DNA of 64,000 nucleotides from Thermocaproicibacter sp036844765 (GTDB lineage Bacteria; Bacillota; Clostridia; Oscillospirales; Acutalibacteraceae): contig DAIUFE010000006.1 of NCBI GenBank assembly GCA_036844765.1, positions 5,475-69,474 of the forward strand. The letters run 5' to 3'. Position 1 is the stretch's first letter. Each line of letters opens with the position of its first letter. Positions 25,752-35,010 of this stretch are shown here, piece by piece. Both the position numbers and the translations under genes were made by a program. The notes under the pieces were generated by a model. That model was not told the DNA's origin. It searched no databases and saw only the letters and a program-made list of their open reading frames with translations.

Positions 25752-25863
25752 ATGTGGAAGTATCGGCTCCAAAACGATCCGTCGCCGATAAAATCTCATC
25801 GCAATAAGAAACCATGTGCCGCAGGATGTTCGCATCCCGCTCAGCCGGCATTCGGCGGCTCAT
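25750..25863 (-). pseudogene. Truncated HepT-like (DUF86) toxin N-terminal fragment
   Basis: A 37-codon frame starting in the stop codon of the permease gene (ATGA). AERDANILRHMVSYCDEIL followed by RFG matches the N-terminus of HepT/DUF86 ribonuclease toxins, which are normally about 110-140 residues. The frame ends at the yebC terminator, so the catalytic RX4-6H region is gone. No MntA-type antitoxin is nearby. Probably a remnant left by recombination. Confidence 0.55.
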
Positions 25864-26687
25864 CCTTTGACGGCGCCGGCGGTAATGCCGGCCAGAATAT
25901 ACCTTTGGAAAAGCACATACAGAAGGATCGTCGGCAGCATGATGATGATGATGCCCGCCGCCAGGTTCTGCCAGGACCCCTGCTGCGCGTTGGCGTAGTC
26001 CATCAGGAAGGTGGTCAGGGTGCGCAGGCGGTTCGCCGGCATATAGAGATAGGGAATATACATGTCGTTGATGATCGTGATGGATTTGATGATCACGACG
26101 GTCGCGGTCGCCGGCGCGAGGAGCGGGAAGATGATCCTCGCGAACAGACCCCAGTAGCTGCAGCCGTCCAGCAGCGCGCTTTCGTCCAGCGACACCGGCA
26201 GGGCGGAGATAAACTGCCGGTAGATATACAGCTGCATCAGGTCCGCCGCGATATAGATGATGATCGGCGCCCCGAGCGTATTGTACAGATGGATCCCCTT
26301 GATGATCTTGAAGCGCGCGATCTCCGTCACGAAGGAGGGGATCAGCATTCCCGCGAAGAACAGCGCCACGACGACCGACCGGAAGCGGAACTGGAACCGC
26401 TCGATGATATAGGCCGTCACGGCTCCGAGAAGCACGTTGAAAAACACGCTGACCGCGAGGATGGCGATCGTATTGCGGAAACCGATCCAAAGGTACTTGT
26501 TGCCCAGCACTTTTCTGAAGTTGGCAAAGGTAACGTGGGCCGGCAGCAGAAGCGGTGAGGTGTTCACCATGTCCGCCCGGGTTTTCAGGGCGGCGAACAG
26601 CGTCAGCAGGATCGGCGCAAGCACGACCAGGACCATGGCGATGCAGACCGCCTGCTTGAAGATCTGGGTAACCGCCGCTTTTTTCAC
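25860..26687 (-). CDS. Carbohydrate ABC transporter permease (MalG type)
   Basis: 275-residue membrane protein with six predicted helices. The EAA loop that contacts the ATPase reads ESALLDGCSYWGLFARIIFPLLAP. Starts at GTG. Partner of the next permease and the lipoprotein. No ATPase is encoded in this operon; a shared MsmX-type ATPase elsewhere would be needed, as is usual for CUT1 systems in Firmicutes. Confidence 0.93.
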   Translation of the reverse strand: MKKAAVTQIFKQAVCIAMVLVVLAPILLTLFAALKTRADMVNTSPLLLPAHVTFANFRKVLGNKYLWIGFRNTIAILAVSVFFNVLLGAVTAYIIERFQFRFRSVVVALFFAGMLIPSFVTEIARFKIIKGIHLYNTLGAPIIIYIAADLMQLYIYRQFISALPVSLDESALLDGCSYWGLFARIIFPLLAPATATVVIIKSITIINDMYIPYLYMPANRLRTLTTFLMDYANAQQGSWQNLAAGIIIIMLPTILLYVLFQRYILAGITAGAVKG

Positions 26688-26726
26688 GCCGCGTCACTCT
26701 CCTCTTAAACGAATAAATTTCGGCTT

Positions 26727-27617
26727 TTATCTCTTATCTTTCAGAATCAGCCCGTGAATGATCTCGTTCTGCACGACGTAGACGAGGATGATCATCACCA
26801 TGATGGCGACCGCCATGGTGGACGCCAGCCCGAAATTGGAATACTTGAAGGCCGTGTTGATCGTGTACAGCGTGAAGGTGGAGGTGGCAAAGCCGGGGCC
26901 GCCCTGGGTCATCACAAACGGGATATCGAAGACCTGCAGCGCGCCGCGGACGTTGTCGAACAGGACGAAATCGACCATCAGCATGATCTGCGGCACCTGG
27001 ATGTGCCGGAAAATCTGCAGGGTGTTCGCGCCGTCGATCTCCGCGGCCTCCTGGATATCCTGCGGTACCGACTGCAGCGCCGCCAGGAACAGAACGACGT
27101 GGTAGCCGGAGAACCGCCACAGCGAGACGGAGGCCAGCACGTAGTTCGCGATGGCGGGGTCCGACAGCCAGTTGCGGATCAGCGGGCTGAGGTGGAGCGC
27201 CTTCAAAATGGCGTCGAACGCGCCGTTGACCGGGGAAAAGAAATAAGAAAAGGCATAGGAGATCGCCACCCCGTTGATGATATAGGGCATGAAGACCATC
27301 GTCTTGTAAAACTTCGCGGCCCGCAGCTTGGAATTGAGCAGCACCGCGAACGCAAGCTCCACCGGGATCATGCACAGGTGCACCAAAAAGTAAATCGCAT
27401 TGTTCTTCAGGGAAAGCCACAGATCCTTGTTGCGGAACATACTGACATAATTGTCCAGACCGATAAAACGGCTGGCGGCGGACTGGCCGTCCCAGTTTGT
27501 AAAGCTCATGCGGATCAGGTCCGCGCCCGGCACCGCGACGAACGCCACCAGCAGGGCGGTGGGGATCATCAGAGCCAGAAAAATGAACTGCCTTCTTTTT
27601 TGCGCCAGTGAATGCAT
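26727..27617 (-). CDS. Sugar ABC transporter permease (MalF/UgpA type)
   Basis: 296 residues with six helices. The EAA loop is EAAEIDGANTLQIFRHIQVPQ. ATG start with AAGGGG. It forms the membrane channel with the downstream permease and is separated from the binding-protein gene by an intercistronic hairpin. Confidence 0.93.
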   Translation of the reverse strand: MHSLAQKRRQFIFLALMIPTALLVAFVAVPGADLIRMSFTNWDGQSAASRFIGLDNYVSMFRNKDLWLSLKNNAIYFLVHLCMIPVELAFAVLLNSKLRAAKFYKTMVFMPYIINGVAISYAFSYFFSPVNGAFDAILKALHLSPLIRNWLSDPAIANYVLASVSLWRFSGYHVVLFLAALQSVPQDIQEAAEIDGANTLQIFRHIQVPQIMLMVDFVLFDNVRGALQVFDIPFVMTQGGPGFATSTFTLYTINTAFKYSNFGLASTMAVAIMVMIILVYVVQNEIIHGLILKDKR

Positions 27618-27664
27618 AATTTCTACCCCTTATGAGAAATGAGGACGGGCTGCCGCGGGACTCC

Positions 27665-27702
27665 AAAAAAGCCGCCGGAAGGCGTTTCTCCTTGCAGCGG
27701 CC
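27665..27702 (-). terminator. Intercistronic attenuating hairpin after the first sugar-binding protein gene
   Basis: GCCGC (27671-27675) pairs with GCGGC (27697-27701), and six T follow on the minus strand. The position between binding protein and permeases would give excess binding protein. Confidence 0.6.
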
Positions 27703-27718
27703 TTTTGAGGTTCGGAAT

Positions 27719-29065
27719 TTACTGGATTTTTAGCTTTTTCCTCGCGGCGGCCCACTTATCGTCCAGATCTTTCAGCGTGCCGTCCAAGTTGAATCCTTCC
27801 GTAAACATCTGCGAACCCAGCTTTTTGTAATCGAAGGTGATCTCGTTCTGGATGGCCTGGAAATTGTCCCCGCCGCCGTCGTACATCACGAGGGCCTTCT
27901 CCGGCTGCGCCTGGTCGGCTTCCTGCAGGATTTTATCCTTCTCCTTCGGGAAGTTTTTCATGGAAGAGGCGCTCGTCACATACTTGATATACCCGGGATA
28001 CCAGGCGTCGCTGAAGAACCACTCCACAAAGGCTTTGGCCAGCTCCGGGTTCTTGCTGTGCGTGGTCACGCCCATAAAGGAATCGCCCTGCACGATCACG
28101 CGGAACGGATCGCTCTTGCTGTCGCGGACCGGGAGATAGAAGGTGCCCAGCTGGGAGGTGTCGCTGGCGCCGCTCTGGATATTCTGCAGGCCCCAGTCGC
28201 CCAGCGCGATGATGGCGGCCTTTTTCTGGGCAAACAGAGAGGTGACCTGATCGTTGCCGAGTCCGAGCGGGTCCTTGCCGCAGACGCCGGACGAGAACAG
28301 GGCGAAGACTTTGTGGTAAGCCTTGTTGATGTCGGTCCCCTCCGCGAACGGATGGTCCGTCTTCGCCATATCGTTCCAGTTCTGCCCGTTGCCGCTCTCC
28401 AGCGCGGGCATGAACTCCATATACGGGTAATCGGGCCATTCGTCCTTGGCGCCCAGCGCGATCGCCATAAAGTCCGGGTCCTTCTTGCCGAAGTAGTCCT
28501 GGAGTTTTTTCGCGGTCTGCTCAAACTCGCTCCAGGTGGTGGGCACGGTGACGCCGGCTTCCTTGAACAGGTCCTTCCAGTAGTAGACGTACTCATAGCC
28601 GCTGGTCATGGGGATCCCGAGGATTTTACCATCCACCTTATAGCCGTCGGCCAGCTCGTTGTTCTTGGCCGCCTCGGTGTCCGAAAGGTCCAGAAGATAA
28701 TTCTTGAAGCGGGAAAGCGTAAAGGTCTTGTTGAACATCACGTCCGGGAGCTGATTGGCGGACGTGCGCATCTTCATGGTGTTCCAGTACTCGGAGTCGT
28801 CCTTGATCTTTTCCACGTCGATCTTGGCGTCCGGGTACTTTTCCTGGAATTTGCCGACCATATCGTTGTCGTCGATATAGGTCATCAGGTTGTTGTCCCA
28901 GATGGTGAACACCAAATCCCCGCCGAGCTTTTTGTTTTCCCCGCCGGCCGCGGAGCTTTGGGCCGCGCTCCCCTCGGATCCGGCTTCGTTCTGGTCCGAG
29001 CACCCCGCGAGCGCGCCCGCAACCACCAGCGTGCAGAGAAGCAGGCTCAGAATTCGTCTTTTCAT
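27719..29065 (-). CDS. Extracellular sugar-binding lipoprotein (ABC transporter, CUT1)
   Basis: 448 residues. Lipoprotein signal LLCTLVVAGALAGCSDQ, with Cys as the lipidation site near residue 21, then an Ala/Ser/Glu-rich linker. The rest is a family 1 solute-binding fold (DLVFTIWDNNLMTYID opening, GIPMTSGYEYVYYWKDLF). Substrate not predictable. ATG start with AAGGGGG. Downstream of its two-component system. Confidence 0.93.
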   Translation of the reverse strand: MKRRILSLLLCTLVVAGALAGCSDQNEAGSEGSAAQSSAAGGENKKLGGDLVFTIWDNNLMTYIDDNDMVGKFQEKYPDAKIDVEKIKDDSEYWNTMKMRTSANQLPDVMFNKTFTLSRFKNYLLDLSDTEAAKNNELADGYKVDGKILGIPMTSGYEYVYYWKDLFKEAGVTVPTTWSEFEQTAKKLQDYFGKKDPDFMAIALGAKDEWPDYPYMEFMPALESGNGQNWNDMAKTDHPFAEGTDINKAYHKVFALFSSGVCGKDPLGLGNDQVTSLFAQKKAAIIALGDWGLQNIQSGASDTSQLGTFYLPVRDSKSDPFRVIVQGDSFMGVTTHSKNPELAKAFVEWFFSDAWYPGYIKYVTSASSMKNFPKEKDKILQEADQAQPEKALVMYDGGGDNFQAIQNEITFDYKKLGSQMFTEGFNLDGTLKDLDDKWAAARKKLKIQ

Positions 29066-29165
29066 AAACAATCCCCCTTCAATGTAGAACATTTTTATAG
29101 CTTTTATCCTATCACTAAAAATATTCGCCCACAATGAAGAGGAGTTTTATTTTATTGATCAATCG

Positions 29166-30677
29166 TCAGATTCGGCCGGACCGCCTCCGGTAATCGCCCG
29201 GGTTCATCCCCACTGTCTTTTTGAAGGTCCGCATGAAATGCTCCACATGATTATAGCCGACGCGCTCGCTGATCTCATAGATTTTCAGGCCGGTGGTCCG
29301 CAGCAGCTCCTTGGCCTTTTCCAGCCGGACGGAAGTGAGGTACCGGCTGAAGGTGACGCCGGATTCCCTGGTAAAGCGCGTGGTGAAGTACTTTTCGTTC
29401 AGGCAGACGTAATCCGCGACGCTCTTGAGCGTCAGCTCCGGATTCTCATAGTTCTTCATGATGAAGCGCTGCGCCCGGAGGATCGTGTTCGCCGCGCTGT
29501 CGTCCCGTCGTGTCCCGAGAAAATCCAGCACCCAGCTGAAATAATTGTCCAGCCAAAGGGAAAGCTCCCGGACGCCGCCGAGCCGCGAAATCTTTTCAAA
29601 ATAGTTGACGCTCTCCGGGAAAAGGTCGTAAAAATCGGCCCCGCAGGCTTCAAACTTCTCGGCGAGCATCGCCAGCATCGCGCAGGCCTCGTCCGACGCA
29701 TCCTCGAACGGCATCCCGGCGATCCTGGCGAAAAGCCTCTTTTTTTCCGCTTCAAAGACGGCCGGTTCGCCGGCATACAGCGCGGCCAGCAGAGGCGCAT
29801 ACCGGCCCTCCGCCCTTTGCAGGACGCGCATCTGCCTTTCGTACCGCCACACGGGGCACACGCCGCCTCCGCCGAACAGGGGGACCAGCTTGAAATACGG
29901 CCTCGCCTGTTTCAGCGCCTCCGGCAGCCGCGCTTTTTCCGCGGCGCAGCTCACGACGGCGGAAAAGCTCAGGTTGAGGTAATCGTGCCAGACCGCCTGG
30001 AGCTGCCCGACGGCCGGCAGGACGCTGTCGCAGCAGGAGTTTTTGAGGCCGTCGACGCGGTAATACATGTGGTAAACCGAAGCCGACACGGCGCGGAACT
30101 GCGCGCGGGAAGCGAGGCGGGCGATCTGCCCGGCCGTTTCCAGCACCGACCTCTGCAGCTCTTCCCTGTGCGGGAAGCGCGGGAATTCCTTCCGGAAACG
30201 GTCGATCTGGAAAATCGCCACGCTGTAGCTGCCGGGCCGAAGCTCCGCGCCGGCAAACGTCCGCTCCGCCTCGCCGAGCCCGCTCCGCTGCGCGACCCTC
30301 TTGAACACCGTATCGTTCAGATGCTGCAGGAAAGCGTCCATCTGCCCCCGCGTCAGGTCGGATTTCAAAAGATAGTCGTGCGCCCCCAGGCGGAAGGCTT
30401 CCCGCACCAGATCGAACTCGTTGTACCCGGACAGCGCGATGCAGACGGGGAAATGCCCTTCCTGCTGCAGATGCTCCAGAAGCTGCAGGCCGTCCATCTC
30501 CGGCATCTTCATATCCACGAACATCAGGTCCACCGGATGGCTCCGCAGATACCGCAGGGCCGGCAGGCCGCTGGAAAAATCGCCGACCACCGCGAAGCCG
30601 TGCTTTTCCCAGTCCACCAGCGACCGGAGCGTGACCCGGCTGATGGTCTCATCGTCCACGATCAGGACTCTGTTCAT
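29166..30677 (-). CDS. Response regulator with AraC-type DNA-binding domain (YesN type)
   Basis: 503 residues. The N-terminal receiver domain has the VDDE pocket and the phosphoacceptor Asp in LMFVDMKMPEMDG. A linker of about 270 residues is followed by two helix-turn-helix motifs of an AraC domain at the C-terminus (LKSVADYVCLNEKYFTTRF, IYEISERVGYNHVEHFMRTF). ATG start with GGAGG eight bases upstream, inside the end of the kinase gene. It probably activates the adjacent sugar ABC operon. Confidence 0.95.
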   Translation of the reverse strand: MNRVLIVDDETISRVTLRSLVDWEKHGFAVVGDFSSGLPALRYLRSHPVDLMFVDMKMPEMDGLQLLEHLQQEGHFPVCIALSGYNEFDLVREAFRLGAHDYLLKSDLTRGQMDAFLQHLNDTVFKRVAQRSGLGEAERTFAGAELRPGSYSVAIFQIDRFRKEFPRFPHREELQRSVLETAGQIARLASRAQFRAVSASVYHMYYRVDGLKNSCCDSVLPAVGQLQAVWHDYLNLSFSAVVSCAAEKARLPEALKQARPYFKLVPLFGGGGVCPVWRYERQMRVLQRAEGRYAPLLAALYAGEPAVFEAEKKRLFARIAGMPFEDASDEACAMLAMLAEKFEACGADFYDLFPESVNYFEKISRLGGVRELSLWLDNYFSWVLDFLGTRRDDSAANTILRAQRFIMKNYENPELTLKSVADYVCLNEKYFTTRFTRESGVTFSRYLTSVRLEKAKELLRTTGLKIYEISERVGYNHVEHFMRTFKKTVGMNPGDYRRRSGRI

Positions 30678-32478
30678 TCGCTTCACCTCCGCCGCTCCGG
30701 GCAGGGATCCGGAGGATCGTCTTCGTATATTCGCCCGGCCGGCTTTCCATCTTCATGGAGAACAGGCCGCCGTAACGCAGCCTGAGGCGGGTCGATACGT
30801 TGGAAATGCCGATGTGGCCGCCGCTTTTCTCTTCGTTTTCCCCTGAGGACAGGACGCGGCGGATCTCCTCCTCCGTCATTCCGGAGCCGTCGTCCTCTAC
30901 TTCAAGATATAAAAACTTCTCGTCCCGATGCACCGAGATCTGCAGATGGCCGATATCTTCCCCGGTGTCCCGAAAACCGTGGACGATCGAATTTTCGACG
31001 ATCGGCTGAAGGACCAGGCGGGGCATCCGCAGGTCCAGGCACGCTTTGTCCACATGGTAGGCGACATCGAACCCGTTGGAATACCGGATCTTCATCAGAT
31101 AGATAAAGCTGTCCAGCACGTCCAGCTCTTCCCGCACGGTGTAGAGGCTGGAACTGCTCCGGAAAGAGCACGTCAGGATCTTGATGATGGCCTCCGCCAT
31201 TCTGCGGATCGAATCGTACTTGGAGACCTGTGCCATGAACCGGATGGAGTTGAGTGAATTCACCAGAAAATGCGGGTTGATCTGCGACTGCAGCGCGCGC
31301 ATTTCCGCCTCGTGCTTCTCCTGCCGCTCCGCCTCTTCGGCCTGGATGGAAGTTTTCAGATGCTGGACCATGTGGTTGAACGTGTGGATCATGTCGCGGA
31401 TCTCCCGGTGGCCGGCGGGCTCCACACGGGTGTCCAGATCGCCCTCTTCCAGACGCCGCAGGCCGTCCACCATGGAATGGACGGGATCGATGATGTTTTT
31501 CAGAAAGTAGTTTGAAAACAGGAAGAACAGCGCCAGAACCCCGACGATGACCAGAAGGGCCGGGGCCATGATGCGCCAGAGATTCCCGGTCAGCTCGCCG
31601 GTCGGCACCGCGGTGAAGACCTTCCACTTCGTGTAGGGCTCCTCCGAAATCAGGTAGGTGTATTTTTTTCGGACCCCGCCGATCCGCAGGCTTTTTTCAA
31701 AGACGCCCGGCCGGAGATCCCCGATCTGGGAAAGGACGGACGAAACGTCCGGCTTCTGGGGATACCCGAACAGGACCTTCGAGCCCGGGTCGAGGATCGC
31801 CGTGCATGCGGCCCCGCTGCGCGCCTGCGCGTTTCGGATCACGGCTCCCGCGCCGGAAGTGACGAACAGCGCGACCGTCTCGACCTTTCCGGAGCGGTCG
31901 ATGAAGGCGTCCGGCGACAGGGCGGCGACCAGGACGAGCTCGCCGCGGCTGCCCGAAGAATACGTCAGGGAAAAGAGCGCCGTATTGTATCCGCCCAGCT
32001 GCACGGAGCCCGGATGGGCCAGCGCCGCCCGGTACCAGCCGGAGCCGCGCAGATCTTTCATCGGGATCAGGATCGTGTCCTTCAGATAGGCGCTGCGGCC
32101 GCTTTTCAGGCAGAACATGGCGGAGAGGAGCCGGGAATCCGGGCTGATAAACGCCTGAAACGCCTCGCTGAGCTTCGATTCCGCGGCATACCGGGCGCTG
32201 AAGTCGTCGGTATCCAGACCGGCCGCGATCCCCATGGCGGTATCGTTGTTGGCGGAGACAAAATGCGAGAGCTGGATGGAAAGATTCTGCGTCTCCGTTT
32301 TCAGCGTGGAGACGATCTGGCTCTGGTCGCTTTCCATGCCCTCAATGGCCGTCCGGTGGACCATCAGGCTGATCGCGCTCAAAGCGACGCCTAAAATCAG
32401 CAGAATAGGGATCACGACCAGGCCGAGAAAATTCCTCAGGTATGTTTTTTTCAAAGAGCCGCCCCGCTCCGTCCGCAT
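30649..32478 (-). CDS. Sensor histidine kinase (YesM type)
   Basis: 609 residues. Helices at about 17-40 and 302-325 flank an extracytoplasmic sensor of about 260 residues (Cache-like). A HAMP domain precedes the His_kinase motif QINPHFLVNSLNSI (His near 403). The GHKL ATPase with VEDDGSGMTEEEI and GGHIGISNVSTRL follows. It overlaps the response regulator by 29 bases. The signal is presumably the sugar carried by the downstream transporter or a related ligand. Confidence 0.95.
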   Translation of the reverse strand: MRTERGGSLKKTYLRNFLGLVVIPILLILGVALSAISLMVHRTAIEGMESDQSQIVSTLKTETQNLSIQLSHFVSANNDTAMGIAAGLDTDDFSARYAAESKLSEAFQAFISPDSRLLSAMFCLKSGRSAYLKDTILIPMKDLRGSGWYRAALAHPGSVQLGGYNTALFSLTYSSGSRGELVLVAALSPDAFIDRSGKVETVALFVTSGAGAVIRNAQARSGAACTAILDPGSKVLFGYPQKPDVSSVLSQIGDLRPGVFEKSLRIGGVRKKYTYLISEEPYTKWKVFTAVPTGELTGNLWRIMAPALLVIVGVLALFFLFSNYFLKNIIDPVHSMVDGLRRLEEGDLDTRVEPAGHREIRDMIHTFNHMVQHLKTSIQAEEAERQEKHEAEMRALQSQINPHFLVNSLNSIRFMAQVSKYDSIRRMAEAIIKILTCSFRSSSSLYTVREELDVLDSFIYLMKIRYSNGFDVAYHVDKACLDLRMPRLVLQPIVENSIVHGFRDTGEDIGHLQISVHRDEKFLYLEVEDDGSGMTEEEIRRVLSSGENEEKSGGHIGISNVSTRLRLRYGGLFSMKMESRPGEYTKTILRIPARSGGGEANEQSPDRGR

Positions 32479-32546
32479 CCCCGTCCCCCCCTTTATTTCC
32501 GTGCGCCGCAGGCCGTTCCCGCCCGCGGGCGCCGGCCGCCGACGTT

Positions 32547-32575
32547 ATTTTATCATGTCGGCGCAGCCGTTGCAA
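32547..32575 (-). promoter_or_regulatory. Promoter of the first two-component/sugar operon
   Basis: Minus strand TTGCAA (32570-32575), 17 bases, TAAAAT (32547-32552). Confidence 0.7.
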
Positions 32576-32624
32576 CGCGTCCCCCGCGGCGCAGTCCCGG
32601 CTCAGCTTCCGCAAAAGATCGGAT

Positions 32625-32651
32625 AAAAAAAGCACGGCCCTCAAGCCATGC
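32625..32651 (-). terminator. Terminator of degV
   Basis: GCATGGC pairs with GCCGTGC (32645-32651 with 32632-32638, one G-T pair), then seven T on the minus strand. Confidence 0.8.
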
Positions 32652-32693
32652 TTCGGGACGCGGGAGCGGGGAGCGTCCGCAGAACGGAGCCGG

Positions 32694-33569
32694 TCACGGC
32701 CGGCGCTTGTCCCCGAAATAGAAGATCGTGAAAAGGCCCGGCCCGCAGTGGGCGCCGATCACGACGCCGAGGCTGGAAATGACGACCTTCCCGACCGTGG
32801 GGAACGTCTCCAGGACTTTGTCGCGCATAAATTCCGCATCCGCAAGGCAGTCCGCGTGAAGGATATGGATTTCCTGCCCGTCGGGGAAAACGAGGTCTTC
32901 CTTCATCCGGTTCAGGATGGTAAGCAGGGCGTTTCTGCGGCCGCGCACCTTGGAGGCCACGACCAGCTTCCCCTCGTCCGACACATAGAGGACCGGTTTG
33001 ATGGAAAGCAGCGAACCGACCAGCGCGGCGGAGTTGGAAACGCGGCCTCCCCGCTTGAGGTAATTCAGGTCGTCCACCGTGAAGCGGTGGATGATCTTCA
33101 GCTTGTTCGCCTCGCCCCACGCGACCACCTCGTCGAAGCTTTTGCCCTCGTCGCGCAGGCGGACCAGGCTGGCGACCAGCATCCCCAGGCCGCCGGACAC
33201 GCAGCGCGTATCCATCTGGTAAAAGCGCCGGTTCGGATATTCCCTCCGGATCTTTTCGGCCGCTTCCCCCGCGGTAACGAAAGAATGCGAAAGCTCGCGC
33301 GACATATCGAGGAAAATAACGTCTTTGCCGGTCTCCATGAGCTTTTTGAAAAACTCATAGTAGGTGTAGACGTTGATCATCGACGTGGTGAGGGCGACTC
33401 CTTTTCGCATCTGCCGGTACGTTTCCGCACGGGATTCTTCCCGGCAGTCGTCTTCGCACATCTTGTCGCCCATCAGATAGGAATAGCTGATCAGCGGCAC
33501 ATCATGCTCTTCAAAAAATTCTCTTGGAAGATCCGCGGTGGAAGCCGCCGAAATAATATAATCCGCCAT
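32694..33569 (-). CDS. DegV family fatty-acid-binding protein
   Basis: 291 residues. DegV/FakB-type fold with TTSMINVYTYYEFF (the TS pair binds the carboxylate), LKRGGRVSNSAALVGSLLSIKPVL and the closing VIGAHCGPGLFTIFY. Family members bind fatty acids, and FakB paralogues deliver them to the FakA kinase. No fakA is nearby. ATG start with AGGAGG six bases upstream. Confidence 0.93.
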   Translation of the reverse strand: MADYIISAASTADLPREFFEEHDVPLISYSYLMGDKMCEDDCREESRAETYRQMRKGVALTTSMINVYTYYEFFKKLMETGKDVIFLDMSRELSHSFVTAGEAAEKIRREYPNRRFYQMDTRCVSGGLGMLVASLVRLRDEGKSFDEVVAWGEANKLKIIHRFTVDDLNYLKRGGRVSNSAALVGSLLSIKPVLYVSDEGKLVVASKVRGRRNALLTILNRMKEDLVFPDGQEIHILHADCLADAEFMRDKVLETFPTVGKVVISSLGVVIGAHCGPGLFTIFYFGDKRRP

Positions 33570-33598
33570 ATGATACCTCCTATTTTTTGGTTAAGGAT

Positions 33599-33627
33599 AT
33601 TATATCTTCTTGATAAAAATAAGTAAA
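33599..33627 (-). promoter_or_regulatory. Promoter of degV
   Basis: Minus strand TTTACT (33622-33627), 17 bases, TATAAT (33599-33604). Confidence 0.7.
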
Positions 33628-33764
33628 TAGCCTGCCCTTTCAAAATACTACATTTTTTTCGCCGGGTCAATCGGGTTTTGGAACGGCCGGCTGTTTTACC
33701 GCATCGATGAATCGGACAAAGCGGGATCCCGATTTCAAAGCCGGACGTCCGGTCATTCCAGCCT

Positions 33765-33861
33765 ACAGCAATTCCATTTCAATTTGCGAAAGATGATGTG
33801 TTTCCCCCGCCTTCGGCGGGGGAAACACAAACCCACTTGCATAATCAGCTGGAAATGCTGT
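33765..33861. repeat. Palindromic unit 1 (97 bp, imperfect inverted repeat with central perfect hairpin)
   Basis: Outer arms ACAGCAATTCCA (33765-33776) and TGGAAATGCTGT (33850-33861) are inverted with one mismatch. The centre is a perfect 14-bp hairpin (33798-33811 with 33815-33828) with a three-base loop. The arms are the same distance from the centre on both sides. No coding potential. Confidence 0.7.
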
Positions 33862-33961
33862 AAGGCAATTCCGGCCAAGCTGAGAAATCCTTATTGCCTC
33901 TCCCCCGCCTCCGGCCGGGGAAAAGCAATTTCTGTTTTCCGGTTACGGCCGGAATCGCTGT
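33862..33961. repeat. Palindromic unit 2, adjacent and similarly built
   Basis: CAATTCCGGCC (33866-33876) is inverted with GGCCGGAATCG (33947-33957), one mismatch. The central hairpin is TCCCCCGCC with GGCCGGGGA (33901-33909, 33913-33921) with one internal mismatch, plus an ATTGC/GCAAT extension. It shares the GCAATTCC opening, CCCCGCC centre and GCTGT end with unit 1. Confidence 0.6.
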
Positions 33962-34065
33962 GACCGAGGAGGCGGGAAATTACCAGCGAATCCCTATAGC
34001 GCCGATTCCGAAAGAATATTTTTTGATAAATATCTTGAAAATCTGTTTTTTATGATTAACCGGTA

Positions 34066-34074
34066 TGCTATAAT
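34066..34074 (+). promoter_or_regulatory. Extended -10 promoter before the small coiled-coil gene
   Basis: TGC followed by TATAAT (34069-34074). AT-rich upstream stretch without a clear -35. Confidence 0.6.
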
Positions 34075-34102
34075 GGCAATAATGAAATGTGAGGTGACGA
34101 TC

Positions 34103-34372
34103 ATGGCGAGAAGGCCGAAAAGGACCGCGCTTGAAATCACGATCGACAGTCTTAAAGCGGTGGACGACGAGATCATAAAAGCCCAGGATAAGATTCAGAA
34201 GCTCAGAGAACAAAAGAAAGAGCTTTTGAAGAAAAAGAAAGACCTGCAGATCGAGGAGCTTAACGAAGCGATCGAAAAAAGCGGGAAATCGATCGGCGAA
34301 ATCCTGAAAGCCGCTGGAGCCGACGTTTCCGAAGAAGGGGACACGGCCGCGGGCAAAGGCAACGGCAAATAA
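34103..34372 (+). CDS. Small basic coiled-coil protein of unknown function
   Basis: 89 residues. A basic start (MARRPKRTALEITIDSL) leads into a Lys/Glu-rich coiled coil (KAQDKIQKLREQKKELLKKK) and a Gly-rich tail. The pattern resembles small DUF4315-like helical proteins, but this is only a resemblance. The ATG follows GAGGTGA at good spacing. It is transcribed toward msrA, possibly as one unit. Confidence 0.7.
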   Translation: MARRPKRTALEITIDSLKAVDDEIIKAQDKIQKLREQKKELLKKKKDLQIEELNEAIEKSGKSIGEILKAAGADVSEEGDTAAGKGNGK

Positions 34373-34488
34373 GGAAAAGGGTTGCTGGAATGCAGCCCTT
34401 TTCTTATCACGATAAGCCCTGCCGGCCGTTTCGGGCCCGGAGCGGCGTTTCCCGCCGCCATAGAATCGCAGAGGAGATGGAAATCCCA

Positions 34489-34968
34489 ATGAAAACCGTT
34501 TATTTCGCGGGCGGCTGTTTCTGGGGCGTCCAAAAGTATTTCGATCAGTTCGGCGGCGTGGAAAGCACCGCCGTCGGATACGCCAACGGGAATACCGAGA
34601 ACCCGTCCTACGAACAGCTGAAGGATACCGGCCACGCCGAAACCGTAAAAATCACGTATGACGAAAATAAGATCTCTCTCTCGGAACTGCTGGAGCGGTA
34701 TTTCCGGATCATCGATCCGCTTTCGGTCAACAAGCAGGGGAACGATATCGGGACCCAGTACCGCACGGGGATTTATTTCGACGACCCGGCGATGCTGCCG
34801 GAAATCGACGCCTTTGTAAAAAAGGTCGCGCGGAAAATCGGAAATCCGCTCGCGGTCGAAGTCCGGCCGCTGAAAGCTTTTTATCCGGCGGAAGAGTATC
34901 ATCAAAAATACCTGGAGAAGAATCCGGGAGGATACTGCCACATCGACAGAAAATTTTTCAGAAAATAA
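34489..34968 (+). CDS. msrA: Peptide-methionine (S)-S-oxide reductase
   Basis: 159-residue cytosolic repair enzyme that reduces methionine-S-sulfoxide. The catalytic GGCFWG lies near residue 9. ATAVGYANGNTENPSYEQ and YHQKYLEKNPGGYCHID are family signatures. The chosen ATG opens MKTVYFAGGCFWG; GAGGAG is 12 bases upstream, so an alternative ATG five codons earlier cannot be excluded, but it lies directly on the ribosome site. Terminator follows. Confidence 0.95.
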   Translation: MKTVYFAGGCFWGVQKYFDQFGGVESTAVGYANGNTENPSYEQLKDTGHAETVKITYDENKISLSELLERYFRIIDPLSVNKQGNDIGTQYRTGIYFDDPAMLPEIDAFVKKVARKIGNPLAVEVRPLKAFYPAEEYHQKYLEKNPGGYCHIDRKFFRK

Positions 34969-35010
34969 AAAGGCAGCGTGCCTGCGCCAATAGCACAGAC
35001 ACGCCTTTTT
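34967..35010 (+). terminator. Terminator of msrA
   Basis: GCGTG (34976-34980) pairs with CACGC (35000-35004), with flanking A and T runs extending the stem across a small bulge. T5 follows. Confidence 0.65.
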
